Origin: Phalacrocorax aristotelis
Taxonomy: Eukaryota > Chordata > Aves > Suliformes > Phalacrocoracidae
NCBI RefSeq assembly: GCF_949628215.1
Contig: NC_134281.1
Location: 41,834,512 to 41,898,511 of the forward strand
DNA: 64,000 nt
Direction of reading: 5' to 3'
Shown piece after piece: positions 31,901-42,529 of this stretch (the first letter of the stretch is position 1; the number at the start of each line of letters is the position of its first letter). Under the pieces are notes generated by a model. The model was not told the DNA's origin, searched no databases, and worked only from the letters and a program-made list of their open reading frames with translations. The position numbers and the translations under genes are program-made.

Positions 31901-33880
31901 CTCACCTCTCCACTGCCGCGGTTAGGGGGAGCGGGAAAATGCATCGTGGGGGTCACTGGTGAAAAGCGCAGGCCTGGCACGCAGGAACACCGGCTTTTTG
32001 TTCAGGCGGCGAACGCAAGTGTTTGTGTGTTTTTGCAGAAGGGAGGGGGCAGCTGGGAGACTTGTTCTTTAACCATGCCAGCGAGCTGCGAGGCAGCTCC
32101 ACAGCCTATATGTATGGGAGGCGATACCTAGGAACCGACATGAAGACAGATCTTGGGCACCATAGGCCTCTCTTTTACACCCTTTCGGTTTTACCCTCTG
32201 ATTCTCTTTAAGGTCTTGACGAAGTATGTAGCGTAACGTAGATGATCCTAGACCATCTCTACACAACCATTACCGATACTTAAAAAACAATCTCTATTTC
32301 TTTAGATAACTGTGTTTTTTCTTCTGGTTATGTGTCTAATTGAGGTTGGGATATGAAATTTAGTAGAAAACTGATTCTTTTTAAAACTAACACCACATAG
32401 CGAAGCTTTCACAGCCAGACCTTCCAGATGAACTGCCAGCAGTGCCCTCCCTGGACTGGAATCCCAGGGCTGAAAGTTGTGAAGGAGTTAAACCCAACCG
32501 CTACAGAATGGAAGCATGATCAAGAACTACCTGGCCACTTATAATACGAACATTAAAGTAATCAGAGATGATAGGAAAACAAAATTCTTTTTTTTTTTTT
32601 TACACGTGCATGTTCTTTTAGAAATGCATAAGCATTAGGCAACATACAGTATTGCATAGCACCAGAGATGGCTTTTCTTCCTTTAAGTTCTTCCAGTGCA
32701 ATATCATCGAATACTAATTCCCACTGTCCCTACCATTTGTCAGTTGAATACCAATTGCTTGGACACCCTGGTCCCTCTTACACCTGCCATAATTTCAGCA
32801 TTCTCAGCAACGGGCACTTGTGAGTGTTGCCTCAGGTGGGACAGTTTAAAGAGGCTGGAAGTTTGTGATCTTATACAGGTAAACGTAAAAATCACACTAG
32901 TCTGCTGGCCTGCCAGGGTGTTTGGAGCCATGATCCTATTGAAAATGGTGGATTATGATTGTCAAATATTACATATTTTCCCTAAATCGGTTATACTCAA
33001 TCACTCATATTGCTGCTCAATAAAATGCTTCCATTTTAGGATATTAATAAGATCCTAAGGGATGTCTGGAGGTGACAAATCTGTAAGATAAGCATAGTCC
33101 TAAAAATCCATCAACTACAAAGTAAATTAAACTGTAGGAAGGGTCACGCCTCCAGAACCCCACAGCGGCATTGGCACTGAAAATACGCGATGCAAAGTGA
33201 ATTCCCAGCCTCAGCCTTGGGGAGAATCGCTTCGGAAGGTCCCTATTTTAATCTCTCCTCTCCCAACCCCTGTCTCCTTTCCTTCTACTGTTCCCTCCAG
33301 GATTTTCCATGCCCGGAATTCCCTAAAGCTGGCTCCCAAGCCGCAAGGCCGGGACCCCGAGTCCGTGAGCATTGCCTACGGGCGACCGACCGGGCTCCTG
33401 CTGCTGAGGCGAAGAAAAAAAAAAAAAGAAAAGAAAAAAGAAAAAACCCTGAGGTTTTACCTTGCCGGTTATTGATAATTTGGTCCTGGAGCCGGCATGG
33501 GTGAGCAGGAGAGCCCGGCTGCACATTCAAGTGCATTATTTCAATTAGCTGAGCGCTTGTTTGTTGCAAGGTGAAATCATTCACTCCCCGGGAAAGCTTT
33601 TTTATTGAATGCTTTCTAAATACTTGCATTGGTCACGTCTCCTGGAATTGAGTCCCTGTCACTAGTATTTCTGCGGTGACTTTGACCAGATCAATGACTG
33701 GAAAAGGCATTAAGGACTCATTGATACCGCGGGGCAGGAGACTAGCGGGGCTGGGTTTTGGTGCTCAGTGGTAAAAAGAAACCGATAATGAGCAGATAGA
33801 CGGCTTTTCTTAACCCTTGGCGTTCTCGGGAGGCTTCAGCAGGTCTGCTGGCTCTTCTCCTCCACCCCGGCTCGTAGAGT
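31901..33880. other. intergenic, nothing recognised
   Basis: This AT-moderate sequence lies between the ALG6 island and the FOXD3 downstream region. It contains a T run (about 32588-32600) and an A/G-rich tract (about 33412-33445). No exon, repeat family or RNA gene could be supported. Confidence 0.45.
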
Positions 33881-34040
33881 TGATGTAAAGCCGAGCGGTG
33901 CTAAGGCAAATATCTCCCGGGTCTTCCATAAATCTGGAGTGAAATGCGGCCAGAATAATGAGAAAGCCTCTGCTAGGGCAGGCGGGAGGAAGGGAGTCCT
34001 GGAAGAGGCTGCGGCTATAAAAAGTTGCTTTCCAACTCAG
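33881..34040. promoter_or_regulatory. candidate conserved element with + strand TATA box
   Basis: A mixed GC/AT block contains CTTCCATAAATC and GGCCAGAATAATG. It ends in a strong TATA box, TATAAAAAG at 34016-34024 on the + strand. No coding frame follows. It could be the promoter of a non-coding transcript or part of a FOXD3 enhancer. Confidence 0.3.
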
Positions 34041-34099
34041 CTAGGATTTCGTTTCGGAGCTGAGCTGCCACGCAGGAGCGAGCGGGGAAACAAACTCTG

Positions 34100-34680
34100 G
34101 AGACGGCTTCAATTGTAGATTCACAATCTGACCTTTCCCCGGGTCCCGGCACTATAAAGCCGCCGGTAATTCAGCGGGCAGGCTCGGCGGGCCGGGAGAG
34201 GCGGCAGGCGGGGGTGCGGACAGACAGCCGGGCTGTGACAGCCCTCCGCGGACAGACCGGTGTAGCCACCGACCTTTCGCACCTTCATTTCCCGGGCAAG
34301 GGAAATAAACGTGTTCGACACCATAACCTGAGGAAGACTGATTCCCCCATCCCCCCGCCCGGAAATATTAGAAAGGCTTGAGGTCCGGTTTTGTTGTCTT
34401 AAGTGCCGGCGCCTCAGAGCGGGCAGGGCGGGGGGCGCGGGGCTGGGGGCGACGGAGCATCCCCCGCCCGCCCCGGGGCCGCCCCAGGAGGCTCCGGCCT
34501 CCACGCCCGGCGGGTGCTCCGGCCCTCCCGGGGACGGGGCGAGGCGCCCGACCCTTGGCGGAGGGGAGAAGCTGGGCGGGTTTCGTCTGTCCTGGCTTTT
34601 CCCGTTTCGCTGAAGCTTGAGGAGACGGGGATTTTCTTGAACCTGGAGTTCGGGGACGCGCCCTCTCGCATTTCGCCGTC
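34100..34680. other. CpG island downstream of FOXD3
   Basis: Dense CpG sequence with open frames on both strands that arise simply from the lack of A/T-rich stop codons. A second TATA-like motif (TATAAAG, 34153-34159) lies at its left edge. No protein family is recognisable in any frame. Confidence 0.5.
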
Positions 34681-35090
34681 TTAATAAAGTTGCCAAGAGC
34701 TTACTTTCTCAGCTTGCTTACCAAATCCTGAATTAATAAAGTTTACTTAGTTATTTAAATAGATTAAATGTCACATTTTAAATGGAAGGGGAAGGTTCTA
34801 CCTTACTGACCTATTTTTCATTTCTGATTTAGAAAAAGGCAAGATTAGCATGGATATTGCATTTTCAAGGACCTCGCCACTATTAAATAGACTGTTAAGT
34901 GCATTTTATGGCTGAAGAGTCTGTTCCCAGTTTAGTCTGGAAGACGTGCTAAGTTCATCTCTACCTGCTACATTGAACATTCACTGACTAAAATACTTTC
35001 CGTGGATGTAATACCTGTGCTCTGTATCTTTTAAGTACATAACGCTTAATGTTTTAGGACTAGTAAATCGTTATTCAATAAAAGTCCCTG
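34681..35090. promoter_or_regulatory. AT-rich block between CpG islands, candidate enhancer
   Basis: About 400 bases of AT-rich sequence sit between two CpG islands. They carry repeated homeodomain-type cores (TTAATAAAG, GAATTAATAA, TAGATTAAATG). Such AT-rich islands near a developmental regulator are commonly conserved enhancers, but conservation cannot be measured here. Confidence 0.3.
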
Positions 35091-35099
35091 GAACAGAAG

Positions 35100-36760
35100 T
35101 GTTCTCTCTCAAGAAAACCGGGCGGCGGGGGTTTGGCCAGCCGCGCGAAGCCACGGCTCGGAGAAGGGATGCGCCCCCGGGAAGGGAGGCTGCGGGACGG
35201 CGGCGGGGATGAGACGCGGATGCGCACGGCTCCCGGCGGTGGCTCCCGCGGAGGCTTAAGCTCGGCGGAGGTTTAAGCGGGCGCATATGAAAGGCAGCCC
35301 CGGGGGACGTGAAAAGGCCAGCGCCCTGCCCGAGCCGAGCCCGGCCCGCAGCCGCGGACCCGCGGGGTTGGGCGGCGTCGCTGCTGCGCGGTACTCGCTG
35401 TCTTCCGCAGCCACTGCCTTTTAAAATGGCTTGGCAGTACACCCCCAAAACGCCAAAGCTCCTTTTCCGCCTTCCCGGGCCGGGCTGACCTCTCAGAGGC
35501 AGGAGAGGACGTGCCCCGAAGCACGCCTCGGACACGAGGGAGCTTCTGCAAAACTGCCCGAAGGGTCGCATTGAGCTCCCCGGTCCCCCCGGAACTGCTA
35601 CCCCCACCCCGGACCCGCCGGGGGGGAGGGAAAGCCCCCACCCCCTAGAGCAAATCTGTTGTATTTTTCCCGGAGTGGGAGACCCCCGAGGGCCTCACGA
35701 AGGACGAAGGGTGGCGCTTCTCGAACCGAAATCTGCCCCCTCCTTCCTTTGTTTCTGGCCGGGGGCACGGAGCCCGGGCCGGCGGGAGGGGACCGGGGTG
35801 ACCTCCACCCCCGGCCCCGGGACGGAGCCCTCGAAACCCCCCGCGCCCCCCGCTCGGAGCCGCCTGGCCGCGGAGAGCCCGGCTCGGTCAGCGCAGGGGA
35901 TTTGCAGAGCAAAACGCCCCCCGGTACCGCCGGCGTGGGCCCCAGCCCGTGACCCGCCAGGGAAGCGGGGAGCCTCGGTGAGACACCCTCAGGGCGAGAG
36001 CCGTCCTCAAAGGCTGCCCGCATCCCTGAGGTTCCCGGTGTGACCAGCTGATGCTTTCCTCTCGCCACCTCCCCGCGGGACGGACCGTGTCGGAGCACCG
36101 GGCGGGAAAGGTATCTGACAGGCATCCTCCACCCCGACCCCCCGGGATGCTCCCCCTCCTGGGCACCGGCGAACCCGGCCTCAGCTCTGCCCTCCCGCAG
36201 CTCCGGAGCGGGGTTTCCCATCGCTCCCCCGCGGAGGGCGAGCGCCCGCTGCCCCGGGGCTCCACGCCGCCCCTGTCCCCGGGGACACGGCTCCGGCCCC
36301 GCCGGCGCCTCCGGGTGCGGGCTGTGCCGGCCGCGGGGTTGTATGTGTGTGCAACCCGAGATCTGGGGGCTCCCTCCTGAGAAACATCGTCCGCGCGCGA
36401 TAAATATACATTTTGAAAATAACTGCAAAAGATCTGTTCCTGCCTTTTCAAATGCTCGCCGCAGCCTTTCAACACCCATTAGCCTGTGACTTTCAGCCCC
36501 GCTCTGTGCCCGGCGGAGATCAGTTATGCTATAAATAGGCGGAGTGGAGAGCGGTTAGCGCGGAGGCGGCGGGAGGGGAGCGCAACTCCCGCGGCCGCGC
36601 AGCGCCCGGCCCCACCGGCTGCCAAAGCGGGAGGCCGCCCCGGGAGGCCGCCCCGGGAGGCCTGCAGCAGCCGAGGAAACGGACCTGATGAGCCCGTCTT
36701 GTCCCTTTTTCAGGCAACGGGGTGCTTTAGAGGATTAGGTCCAGATCCTGTCTCCGGCCT
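35100..36760. other. CpG island(s) between ALG6 and FOXD3
   Basis: A long CpG-rich stretch. It contains a + strand TATA box (TATAAATAG, 36530-36538) and a 13-bp tandem repeat at 36629-36663. Open frames up to 293 codons on the minus strand are low-complexity shadows without domain signatures. Confidence 0.5.
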
Positions 36761-37039
36761 ATTCTACATTCCCCGGGCCCTTCCCCTGGCGGAGAGAGTG
36801 GCGGGTCCGCAACTGTAATAACAAATGGGGGGGTCGAGGGGGGTCGGCTGCTCTGGGTAAACTCTCCGGGTAGCGAGGATGGTCCTTTTCCCGTGCTTAG
36901 GATCTAGTTACTTTCAATACACCCCAGGGACCGATGTCTTACACTAGTAGGCATCTGCCACCGACCGTGTCAAGTTTTGCCACATGCGTCGGACAAATTT
37001 CTGGAAGGAAAATGAAAAGAAAGAAGAAGAAAAAGACTT

Positions 37040-37870
37040 TCTGTTGTCTGGCTGAAGCGAGGGCTGCGGAAACTTGCCGGGAGATGGTGGCCCCGGCTGG
37101 CCACGGTTGGCCACGGCCCGGCTCGGAGCGGCCGCGGAGGGCTGCGCCCCTCACTGCAGCACCGAACCCTGAGAGCTGCTCGCCGGCCCGGCTAGAAACC
37201 CTCCCCCGCTTGGGGACCCCCGGGGCCCCCGAGCCCCCCTGGTAGCTTTGCGCCACCCGCCGGGACGCCCCGTCGTGCCGCTGGCTGCAAGAGCGCGCCC
37301 CGCCCGGTCCCCTCCCGGGGCATTCCGGGCCCCGGGGTCGCTCCCGTTCCCGGGGACTCCCGGCCTGGGCTGCGGGGGTGCTTGCCGGCCCCGGGGGGGC
37401 GCGCCCGGTCCCCGTGGGTGCAGCGGGAGACGCCGCGCCCCCTGCAGGCCCCGGTGCGACACTGCAGCCCGGCCGTCGCCACCGGGAGCCCTCACCTGCC
37501 CGCAGGGCCCCGCCGCCGCTGCCGGGCTGGCCCCGCGGCTGCGGGGCGGCAGCAGCTCCCGCGGGGTGGGTGTGGGGGGCCGCAGGACGGGGGTCTCGCC
37601 GCCGCCGTCCTTCCCGAGCCCCGCGCCCTCCCGGTGGTGCCCGGCCGCAGGAGGCGCCGCCGCCGCCCCTTCCCCGGGAAAGGCTTCTCCGGCGCCGCAA
37701 GGTCCCGCCGGCCGCTCTCCTCGGCGATCGGGGGGAAACCGGGCGAGAGAAAGAAAGGGCGAAGGTAACCGGGGGAGAGGCGCTTCCCGGGGCCGCGCCG
37801 AAGGGAGGCGGCAGGGAGGAAAGTTGCCGGTTCCGCCGCCGCCGGCGCGCAGATGCCGAGCCCGAGGTAT
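37040..37870. other. CpG island
   Basis: Very GC-rich and CpG-rich sequence, open in several frames on both strands, including 325 codons on the minus strand. The composition (proline, arginine, glycine, alanine) is that of translated CpG island, not of a protein family I know. Confidence 0.5.
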
Positions 37871-38039
37871 TGCTGCTATGTGGGGAAATATGAGCGAGTA
37901 ATTTTATAAGTAACAAAGGCTGGGGAATGGAATGAGCCCCTGTTATCCGGTGTCCCCTGGAAGCCCTGGATCAGCAGCTTCTTGAGCCTAAAAGTGAATT
38001 CAAGAAGAGGCTCCTTCCTCTTTTCCCAGGGGTATCCAC

Positions 38040-38425
38040 TAAATATAGAAATAACCTCCGCGCGTGTTGCACAAATCACCTACCATTTGCTGTTTGTGTA
38101 AAACCGATTAGCCAGACACAACTGTGAAACAACTTGTTACTTTTATAGCCGCCCCGCACACACAAATTTAGACCGGCCGGGTTTCGCCGGGGAGCGGAGC
38201 CCCGGCAGTGCCCATGTAGGGCCCTGCCTGACAGCGAGCTCCGCTCGCTTCAGGTGCCTGCGCTCCCTCCCCGCCAGATGATTAGCGAGTCCTTATTTAT
38301 AAAGTTCAAACTATCTCATCCCCGGGATGCTTGTTTTATTTTGGTCTATGTATGCGGGGGTATAAATATTTACTTAGGAAGAAATAATATTTACTGCTTA
38401 CCAGGAAAGCAGGGACACTATTTTT
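38040..38425. promoter_or_regulatory. candidate conserved regulatory block downstream of FOXD3
   Basis: AT-richer sequence between CpG islands, 1.1-1.5 kb from the FOXD3 polyadenylation site. It has a minus-strand TATA box (TATAAAAG, 38147-38140), homeodomain-like cores (GATGATTAGCG, TTATTTATAAAG) and a second TATAAAT on the + strand near 38360. There is no coding potential. A T19 tract follows at 38431-38449. Confidence 0.3.
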
Positions 38426-39179
38426 CTTTCTTTTTTTTTTTTTTTTTTTCCCCCCTAACCCCGCCGTTCCCGGCGGGCGGCAGCCGGGAAAGGAGCGCCT
38501 CGCCCGGCTCGTCCCGCAGCGAAACCCGGCTCCCGCTGCATCCCACCTGCATTTTACGCCGCCGATTTTCCTAACAAAGACAGCAAATTATTTGGGTGGA
38601 AAAGCAAAATCCACGAAGGTTTCCACAGGCGACGAAAATTCAACGTTTTGCGAGGGAGAGAATAAAGTACCAACCGCTACCAGGGCACGGGCGAGCCCGA
38701 GATCCGCCGGGCTGAACCCCCCAAAGCCGTGCTTAAATATAATAATGCGCCACAGAAATGTTTTCCCCCCTTGTCGGTCTTTGTATTTTAGCCCCGAAAA
38801 TGCACACAAATGTACTTTTTTTTTTCCTTCTCAGCTACCCTTAAAAGTTATTAGGAATCAGCTGGGAAAGGCCGTTCCCTTTCCATGAGAACGCAGAGCC
38901 GCTTCTTTAACACCGATCGTTTTCCTGATCTAAACGAAAAATCTGCGCTCCCACGCCGCACGGGCACGTCTTTAATTTTCTCCCCTCACTACATAAATAG
39001 TAAACGTTGCCCAGATCGCCCCAGTGTGTTTTATTTAAAACCATTTCCCTTATAACTAGCCACGAAAGCCGAGCCAAACCGTACCTAGTCCGTCAGGGAA
39101 GGGGCAGGATCCCGCCGCGCCGGGGTGCAGAGCCGAAGTCAGGCTGAGAAAAATTAATATGTTTAGGGAAAAAAAATTA

Positions 39180-39500
39180 CGGCACGGTTGAGAGAGTCTC
39201 GGACCTGCCGGGGAAGGTTTAATTTTGAAGGAATCGGTGCGACGCTGGCCCCGCCGCGGCGGCGGGTTGGGCAGCGAGCGGGGCCGGTGTCTGTCGCTGC
39301 GCGGCCGCGGACGGCGCATCCCGAAGCGGCGGAAGGTGCCTGCGGGGCCGTGGGAAGCCCACCCGCGCCGCACCGGGACCGGCGAACCCCAGGGCTCGGC
39401 GGGAAGGCGAGGTCCGGCGCTCCGCGGTCGCGGGCGCCCCGCTCGGGTTTCCAGCCTCGGCGGCCCCGGCGGCTCGTCCCGCGGGTGGGTGCGCAAAGAT
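39180..39500. other. CpG island just past the FOXD3 poly(A) site
   Basis: CpG-rich sequence immediately downstream of the FOXD3 3' end. It shows no gene. Its open frames run through on both strands and have no family signature. Confidence 0.4.
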
Positions 39501-39538
39501 CTGCCTCTCACACACACACGGGCAGAGCGTTTTAAAAA

Positions 39539-39544
39539 TTTATT
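39539..39544 (-). terminator. FOXD3 polyadenylation signal
   Basis: The minus strand reads AATAAA here, 476 nt after the stop codon. It is followed within 20-30 nt by a GT-repeat (minus-strand complement of the CA run at 39508-39519), the usual downstream element. Cleavage is expected near 39520-39530. Confidence 0.7.
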
Positions 39545-40019
39545 TACAAAGTTGTGTACAACACGAAGGGATAACATTTAGAATACATATATTCATTCAT
39601 ATATAAACAGACTTCTATAATAGAATGACAGCGTTTTCCTCCTTTGTTTTTTTCCTCCAAAATTCTTTTTTTTTTGTTCGTTCGTTTAATATTTAAAATT
39701 TCCCCCGCTTATTTTTTTTTAATACATTTTTTTTCTCGTTTGTTCGTTTATTTCGGATAAAACCGCTCGGAGCGCCGGAACCTTCAAAAAAAGTGAAAGT
39801 TCGCAGCTCCTAATCGCGACCGTCATTTCGCCTCTTTAGAAAAATAAAAACCCCGAAAGCAACGTCAGTGATTTTTGATACAAATATGTACAAGCGGCGG
39901 CGGGGGGCCGACGCCCGCTGCTCGGAGCCCGGACCCCGGGCGGGGCGGCCGCGGAGCCCCGAGGGGGCGGCCGGCGGCGAGAGCTCCCCGGGACGACTGG
40001 CCGGGGCTACCGGCCGGGG

Positions 40020-41231
40020 CTACTGTGCCGGCCACTTGGCCTGCACGGCGGCAGCGGGGGCCGCGGGCTGCAGGAACTGCCCCGCAATGATGTTGGTAGG
40101 CACGCTGAGGATGGGGGCGATGGCGGCGGTGGTCCTGGCCAGCGCCAGCGGCTGGTGGGCCATCAGGGCCGACTGCACGGTGACGGGCGGCCGCAGGAAA
40201 GTCTGGGCGCTGGCGGCCGAGCTGGCGGCCGGGACGCCGATGATATTCTCGATGCTGAAGGAGGGGCGGCTGCTGGGCTCCGACTTGACGATTGAGCCGG
40301 CGGCGCCCAGGCTGTTTAGCTGCAGCTGGAGGCTGGGGCTGAGCTGGGAGTTGAAGGCTTTGCGGCTGAGCTCGCTGGACGGCAGTAGCGGCACGGCCGG
40401 CGGCAGCATGGGCCCAACGGGCGGGATGTAGGGGTACTGCAGCGCGGCGGCGGCGGCCGCGGGGTGGGTGTAGGCGCCGGGGTGCAGCCCGTAGGGACGG
40501 CCGTAGGGGCCGGCGAGGCCGTAGGCGCCGAAGCCCTGCATCATCAGCGCCGTCTGGTCCCGCAGGTGCTCCTGCTGGTGCCGCTTGAAGCGCTTCCTGC
40601 GGCGGAGGAAGCTGCCGTTGTCGAACATGTCCTCGGACTGCGGGTCCAGCGTCCAGTAGTTGCCCTTGCCCGGGTTGCCGGGCTCCCGGGGGATCTTGAC
40701 GAAGCAGTCGTTGAGGGAGAGGTTGTGGCGGATGCTGTTCTGCCAGGCGGGGAACTTCTCTCGGTAGTAGGGGAAGCGATTGCTGATGAACTCGCAGATG
40801 CCGCTGAGCGTCAGCTTCTTCTGCGGGCTCTGCAGGATGGCCATGGTGATGAGGGCGATGTACGAGTAGGGAGGCTTCACCAGGCTGCTCTTGGGCTTGC
40901 TTTGCCCCGCCGCCGCCCCGCCGCCGCCGCCGCCGCTCGCTCCCTCCTCGCCGCCCCCCTTGCCGCCCTCGGCCGCCCCGCCGGGGGCCGCCTCGGCCGG
41001 GCTGCCGCTGCCGCTGCTGCCGCTCTCCGCGCCCGCCTCCGCGGGCAGCGCCAGCTCCGCCGCCTCGTCCAGCGGCAGGCGCGGCAGGGCGGCCGGGCTG
41101 CCGGCCTCGCCGTCGCTGTCCTTGCCCAGCCCGTCGTCGCCCTCGCCCACCACGTCGATATCCACATCCTCGGCCGCCGGGACGGCGGGGCCGGACATGT
41201 CGCTGGCGCTGCCGCCACCCGACAGGGTCAT
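40020..41231 (-). CDS. FOXD3: forkhead box protein D3
   Basis: FOXD3 is a nuclear winged-helix transcription factor, mainly a repressor. It acts in pluripotent cells and neural-crest specification. The frame gives 403 residues from ATG at 41231. The N-terminus [14 protein letters not shown] and the acidic [14 protein letters not shown] (21-34) are FOXD3 hallmarks. A Gly/Ala/Ser low-complexity linker follows (about 65-110). The forkhead domain covers about 117-211, with [14 protein letters not shown], recognition helix NSIRHNLS (165-172) and GNYWTLDP (190-197), closing with the basic RRRKRFKR. The C-terminal half has Ala/Pro-rich segments and an eh1 motif FSIENIIG (325-332) that binds Groucho/TLE corepressors. 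The single exon is typical of the FOXD family. It neighbours ALG6 as in mammals. Other FOXD paralogues lack this N-terminus. The forkhead is intact with no frameshift. Confidence 0.98.
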   Translation of the reverse strand: MTLSGGGSASDMSGPAVPAAEDVDIDVVGEGDDGLGKDSDGEAGSPAALPRLPLDEAAELALPAEAGAESGSSGSGSPAEAAPGGAAEGGKGGGEEGASGGGGGGAAAGQSKPKSSLVKPPYSYIALITMAILQSPQKKLTLSGICEFISNRFPYYREKFPAWQNSIRHNLSLNDCFVKIPREPGNPGKGNYWTLDPQSEDMFDNGSFLRRRKRFKRHQQEHLRDQTALMMQGFGAYGLAGPYGRPYGLHPGAYTHPAAAAAALQYPYIPPVGPMLPPAVPLLPSSELSRKAFNSQLSPSLQLQLNSLGAAGSIVKSEPSSRPSFSIENIIGVPAASSAASAQTFLRPPVTVQSALMAHQPLALARTTAAIAPILSVPTNIIAGQFLQPAAPAAAVQAKWPAQ

Positions 41232-41814
41232 CCCCGCTCGGCGGACGGGGCGCGGCGGCGGGGCCTCCCGCCCGCACCCGGCGGCGCGGCGGGCTCCCCC
41301 CGCGCCCCCCTCCCGCCGCTCCTCCGACCGGCCCCTGGGGCTAGACCCGAGCGGCCCGGCTGCCCCCCGCGGCGCCGTCCCCTCGGGGCATGGGGCGGCC
41401 GCGCCCGCTCCTCTCCCGTCCGCGGCGTCCCGCGGCGCGGGGCTGCCCTGGCCGCCCGGTCACCTCCGGCTGCGCGCCCCGCTCCCGCCGCCGGGCATCG
41501 GGGGTCAGGCGGCGACGCTGGCTCCCGCCCGCCGCGATGGGCGCCTGCGGGCGCCGGGCATGGGGCCGCCGCCGCGGCTCCGCGGGCACCCGCCGCTCCA
41601 CCGCTCCGCTCCGCGGCCGCGGCCCCGCCGCGCACCGCTCCGCCGCCCTCGGCCTTTTTTTTTTTTTTTTTTTCCTCCTCTTTCCTGGCGGTTTTTTTTT
41701 TTTCCCCCCCTTGGCGGAGGGAGGGGACGGAGCTCCCGGCGGCCGGGCGGGGCGGGGGCAGGAGGCCGGGGCGTCGCGGGGCCTCGCTCGCCACTTTGGA
41801 AGCGCGGCGGTCCG

Positions 41815-41945
41815 GACTGCCTGATAGATTACTTTCCCGTTAAAGATATACTCGGAGGCGGTGCCACGTGACCGCGTGACGTCAGGCGCCCCGCTGTGAA
41901 GTCATGCAAAACTCGAGTTGTTTCATGGACTGTCAACAAAGAGCG
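41815..41945 (-). promoter_or_regulatory. FOXD3 core promoter and proximal sites
   Basis: Reading toward FOXD3 on the minus strand, a TATA-like TATATCTTTA (41850-41841) lies about 25-30 nt before an initiator-like TCAGGCA near 41820. Upstream are an E-box CACGTG (41865-41870), a perfect CRE TGACGTCA (41877-41884), a CRE/AP-1-like TGAAGTCA (41897-41904), an octamer-like ATGCAAAA (41904-41911) and a forkhead site GTCAACAA (41932-41939). Spacing and order suit a compact proximal promoter. The start site is inferred, not observed. Confidence 0.6.
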
Positions 41946-42180
41946 GCGGCGGCGGCTCGGCGCGGCCCGGCCGCCCCGTCGGGCCGCCCGCCCCGCCGGG
42001 GCCCGCCGCCCCCAGCCAGCTGCCACCCGCGGGCACCGGCACCCGCCGGCCCCGGCAACAGCCCCCCGCGGCCCGGCGCGGAACAGTCGCCGCCCCGGGG
42101 CTCGCGGCCGCTCTCGGTGCGGCGGGCCCGGAGGCCGCCGCCGTGCTCCGAGCGCGGTCTCAGCGGATTCGTCGCCGTAA

Positions 42181-42445
42181 TAGCGCTTAAACCCGCCAAG
42201 TTTGGGCTCCGAAATTCACTTTTCCGTGGTCTTCTTTTTCTTTTTCTTTTTTTTTTTCAACAGCAGCTCCAGCCGGGAACGGAAGATCAGAGAATGGCTA
42301 TTGATTAATCTATTAGGTTAGTTACAGGGAGAAATAAAAAAGACGTAAAATAACAAAGGGAAACTATAAATAAAGAAGCTTTTAGTCGGTTCCTTTTTTC
42401 TCTCTCTCTTTTTTCTTTTTCTGTGTTTTTTTTTTTTTTTTTTAA
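42181..42445. promoter_or_regulatory. AT-rich block upstream of FOXD3, candidate element
   Basis: The GC content drops abruptly. The block includes TTGATTAATC at 42299-42308, several AATAAA-like words, a CTATAAATAAAG word near 42365 and a T18 tract (42426-42443). No coding potential is seen. The position, 0.4-0.6 kb upstream of the promoter, suggests regulatory DNA. Confidence 0.3.
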
Positions 42446-42529
42446 GAGTTGTTAACGACTTAATCATTGCGGGCGTTAGCATATGAAAAAGTAGGAAATG
42501 AGGGAGTGTGTGTGAATGTGAGGACCGTA

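Larger units (their letters stand above)
39520..41820 (-). other. FOXD3: FOXD3 transcript (single exon), estimated limits
   Basis: The estimate runs from a TATA-like promoter (start near 41820) to a polyadenylation site near 39520, about 2.3 kb without an intron. The 5'UTR (41232 to about 41820) is GC-rich but interrupted by two pure A runs on the transcript strand (19 and 12 bases; 41673-41655 and 41703-41692). The 3'UTR (40019 to about 39520) is AT-rich. Confidence 0.6.
39880..42180. other. CpG island over FOXD3
   Basis: An extended CpG island covers the whole FOXD3 coding sequence, promoter and first 300 bases upstream. Because stop codons are scarce in this composition, long spurious frames run antisense to FOXD3 (for example 459 codons at 40464-41843, + strand). 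Confidence 0.7.

Noticed and set aside
35598-36479. 293-codon minus-strand open frame
   Set aside because: CpG-island composition, with overlapping open frames on both strands. No recognisable protein.
36939-37916. 325-codon minus-strand open frame
   Set aside because: Low-complexity Gly/Arg/Pro/Ala product of a CpG island with no domain, splice structure or promoter that fits.
39865-41277. 470-codon minus-strand frame overlapping FOXD3 in another phase
   Set aside because: It is a frame-shifted shadow of FOXD3, open because the CpG island lacks AT-rich stop codons. The FOXD3 frame holds all the conserved motifs.
40464-41843. 459-codon open frame on the + strand over FOXD3
   Set aside because: It is the antisense shadow of a GC-rich gene. 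The opposite strand encodes an intact forkhead domain, and the antisense product has no family signature and is rich in Ala, Arg, Gly and Pro.
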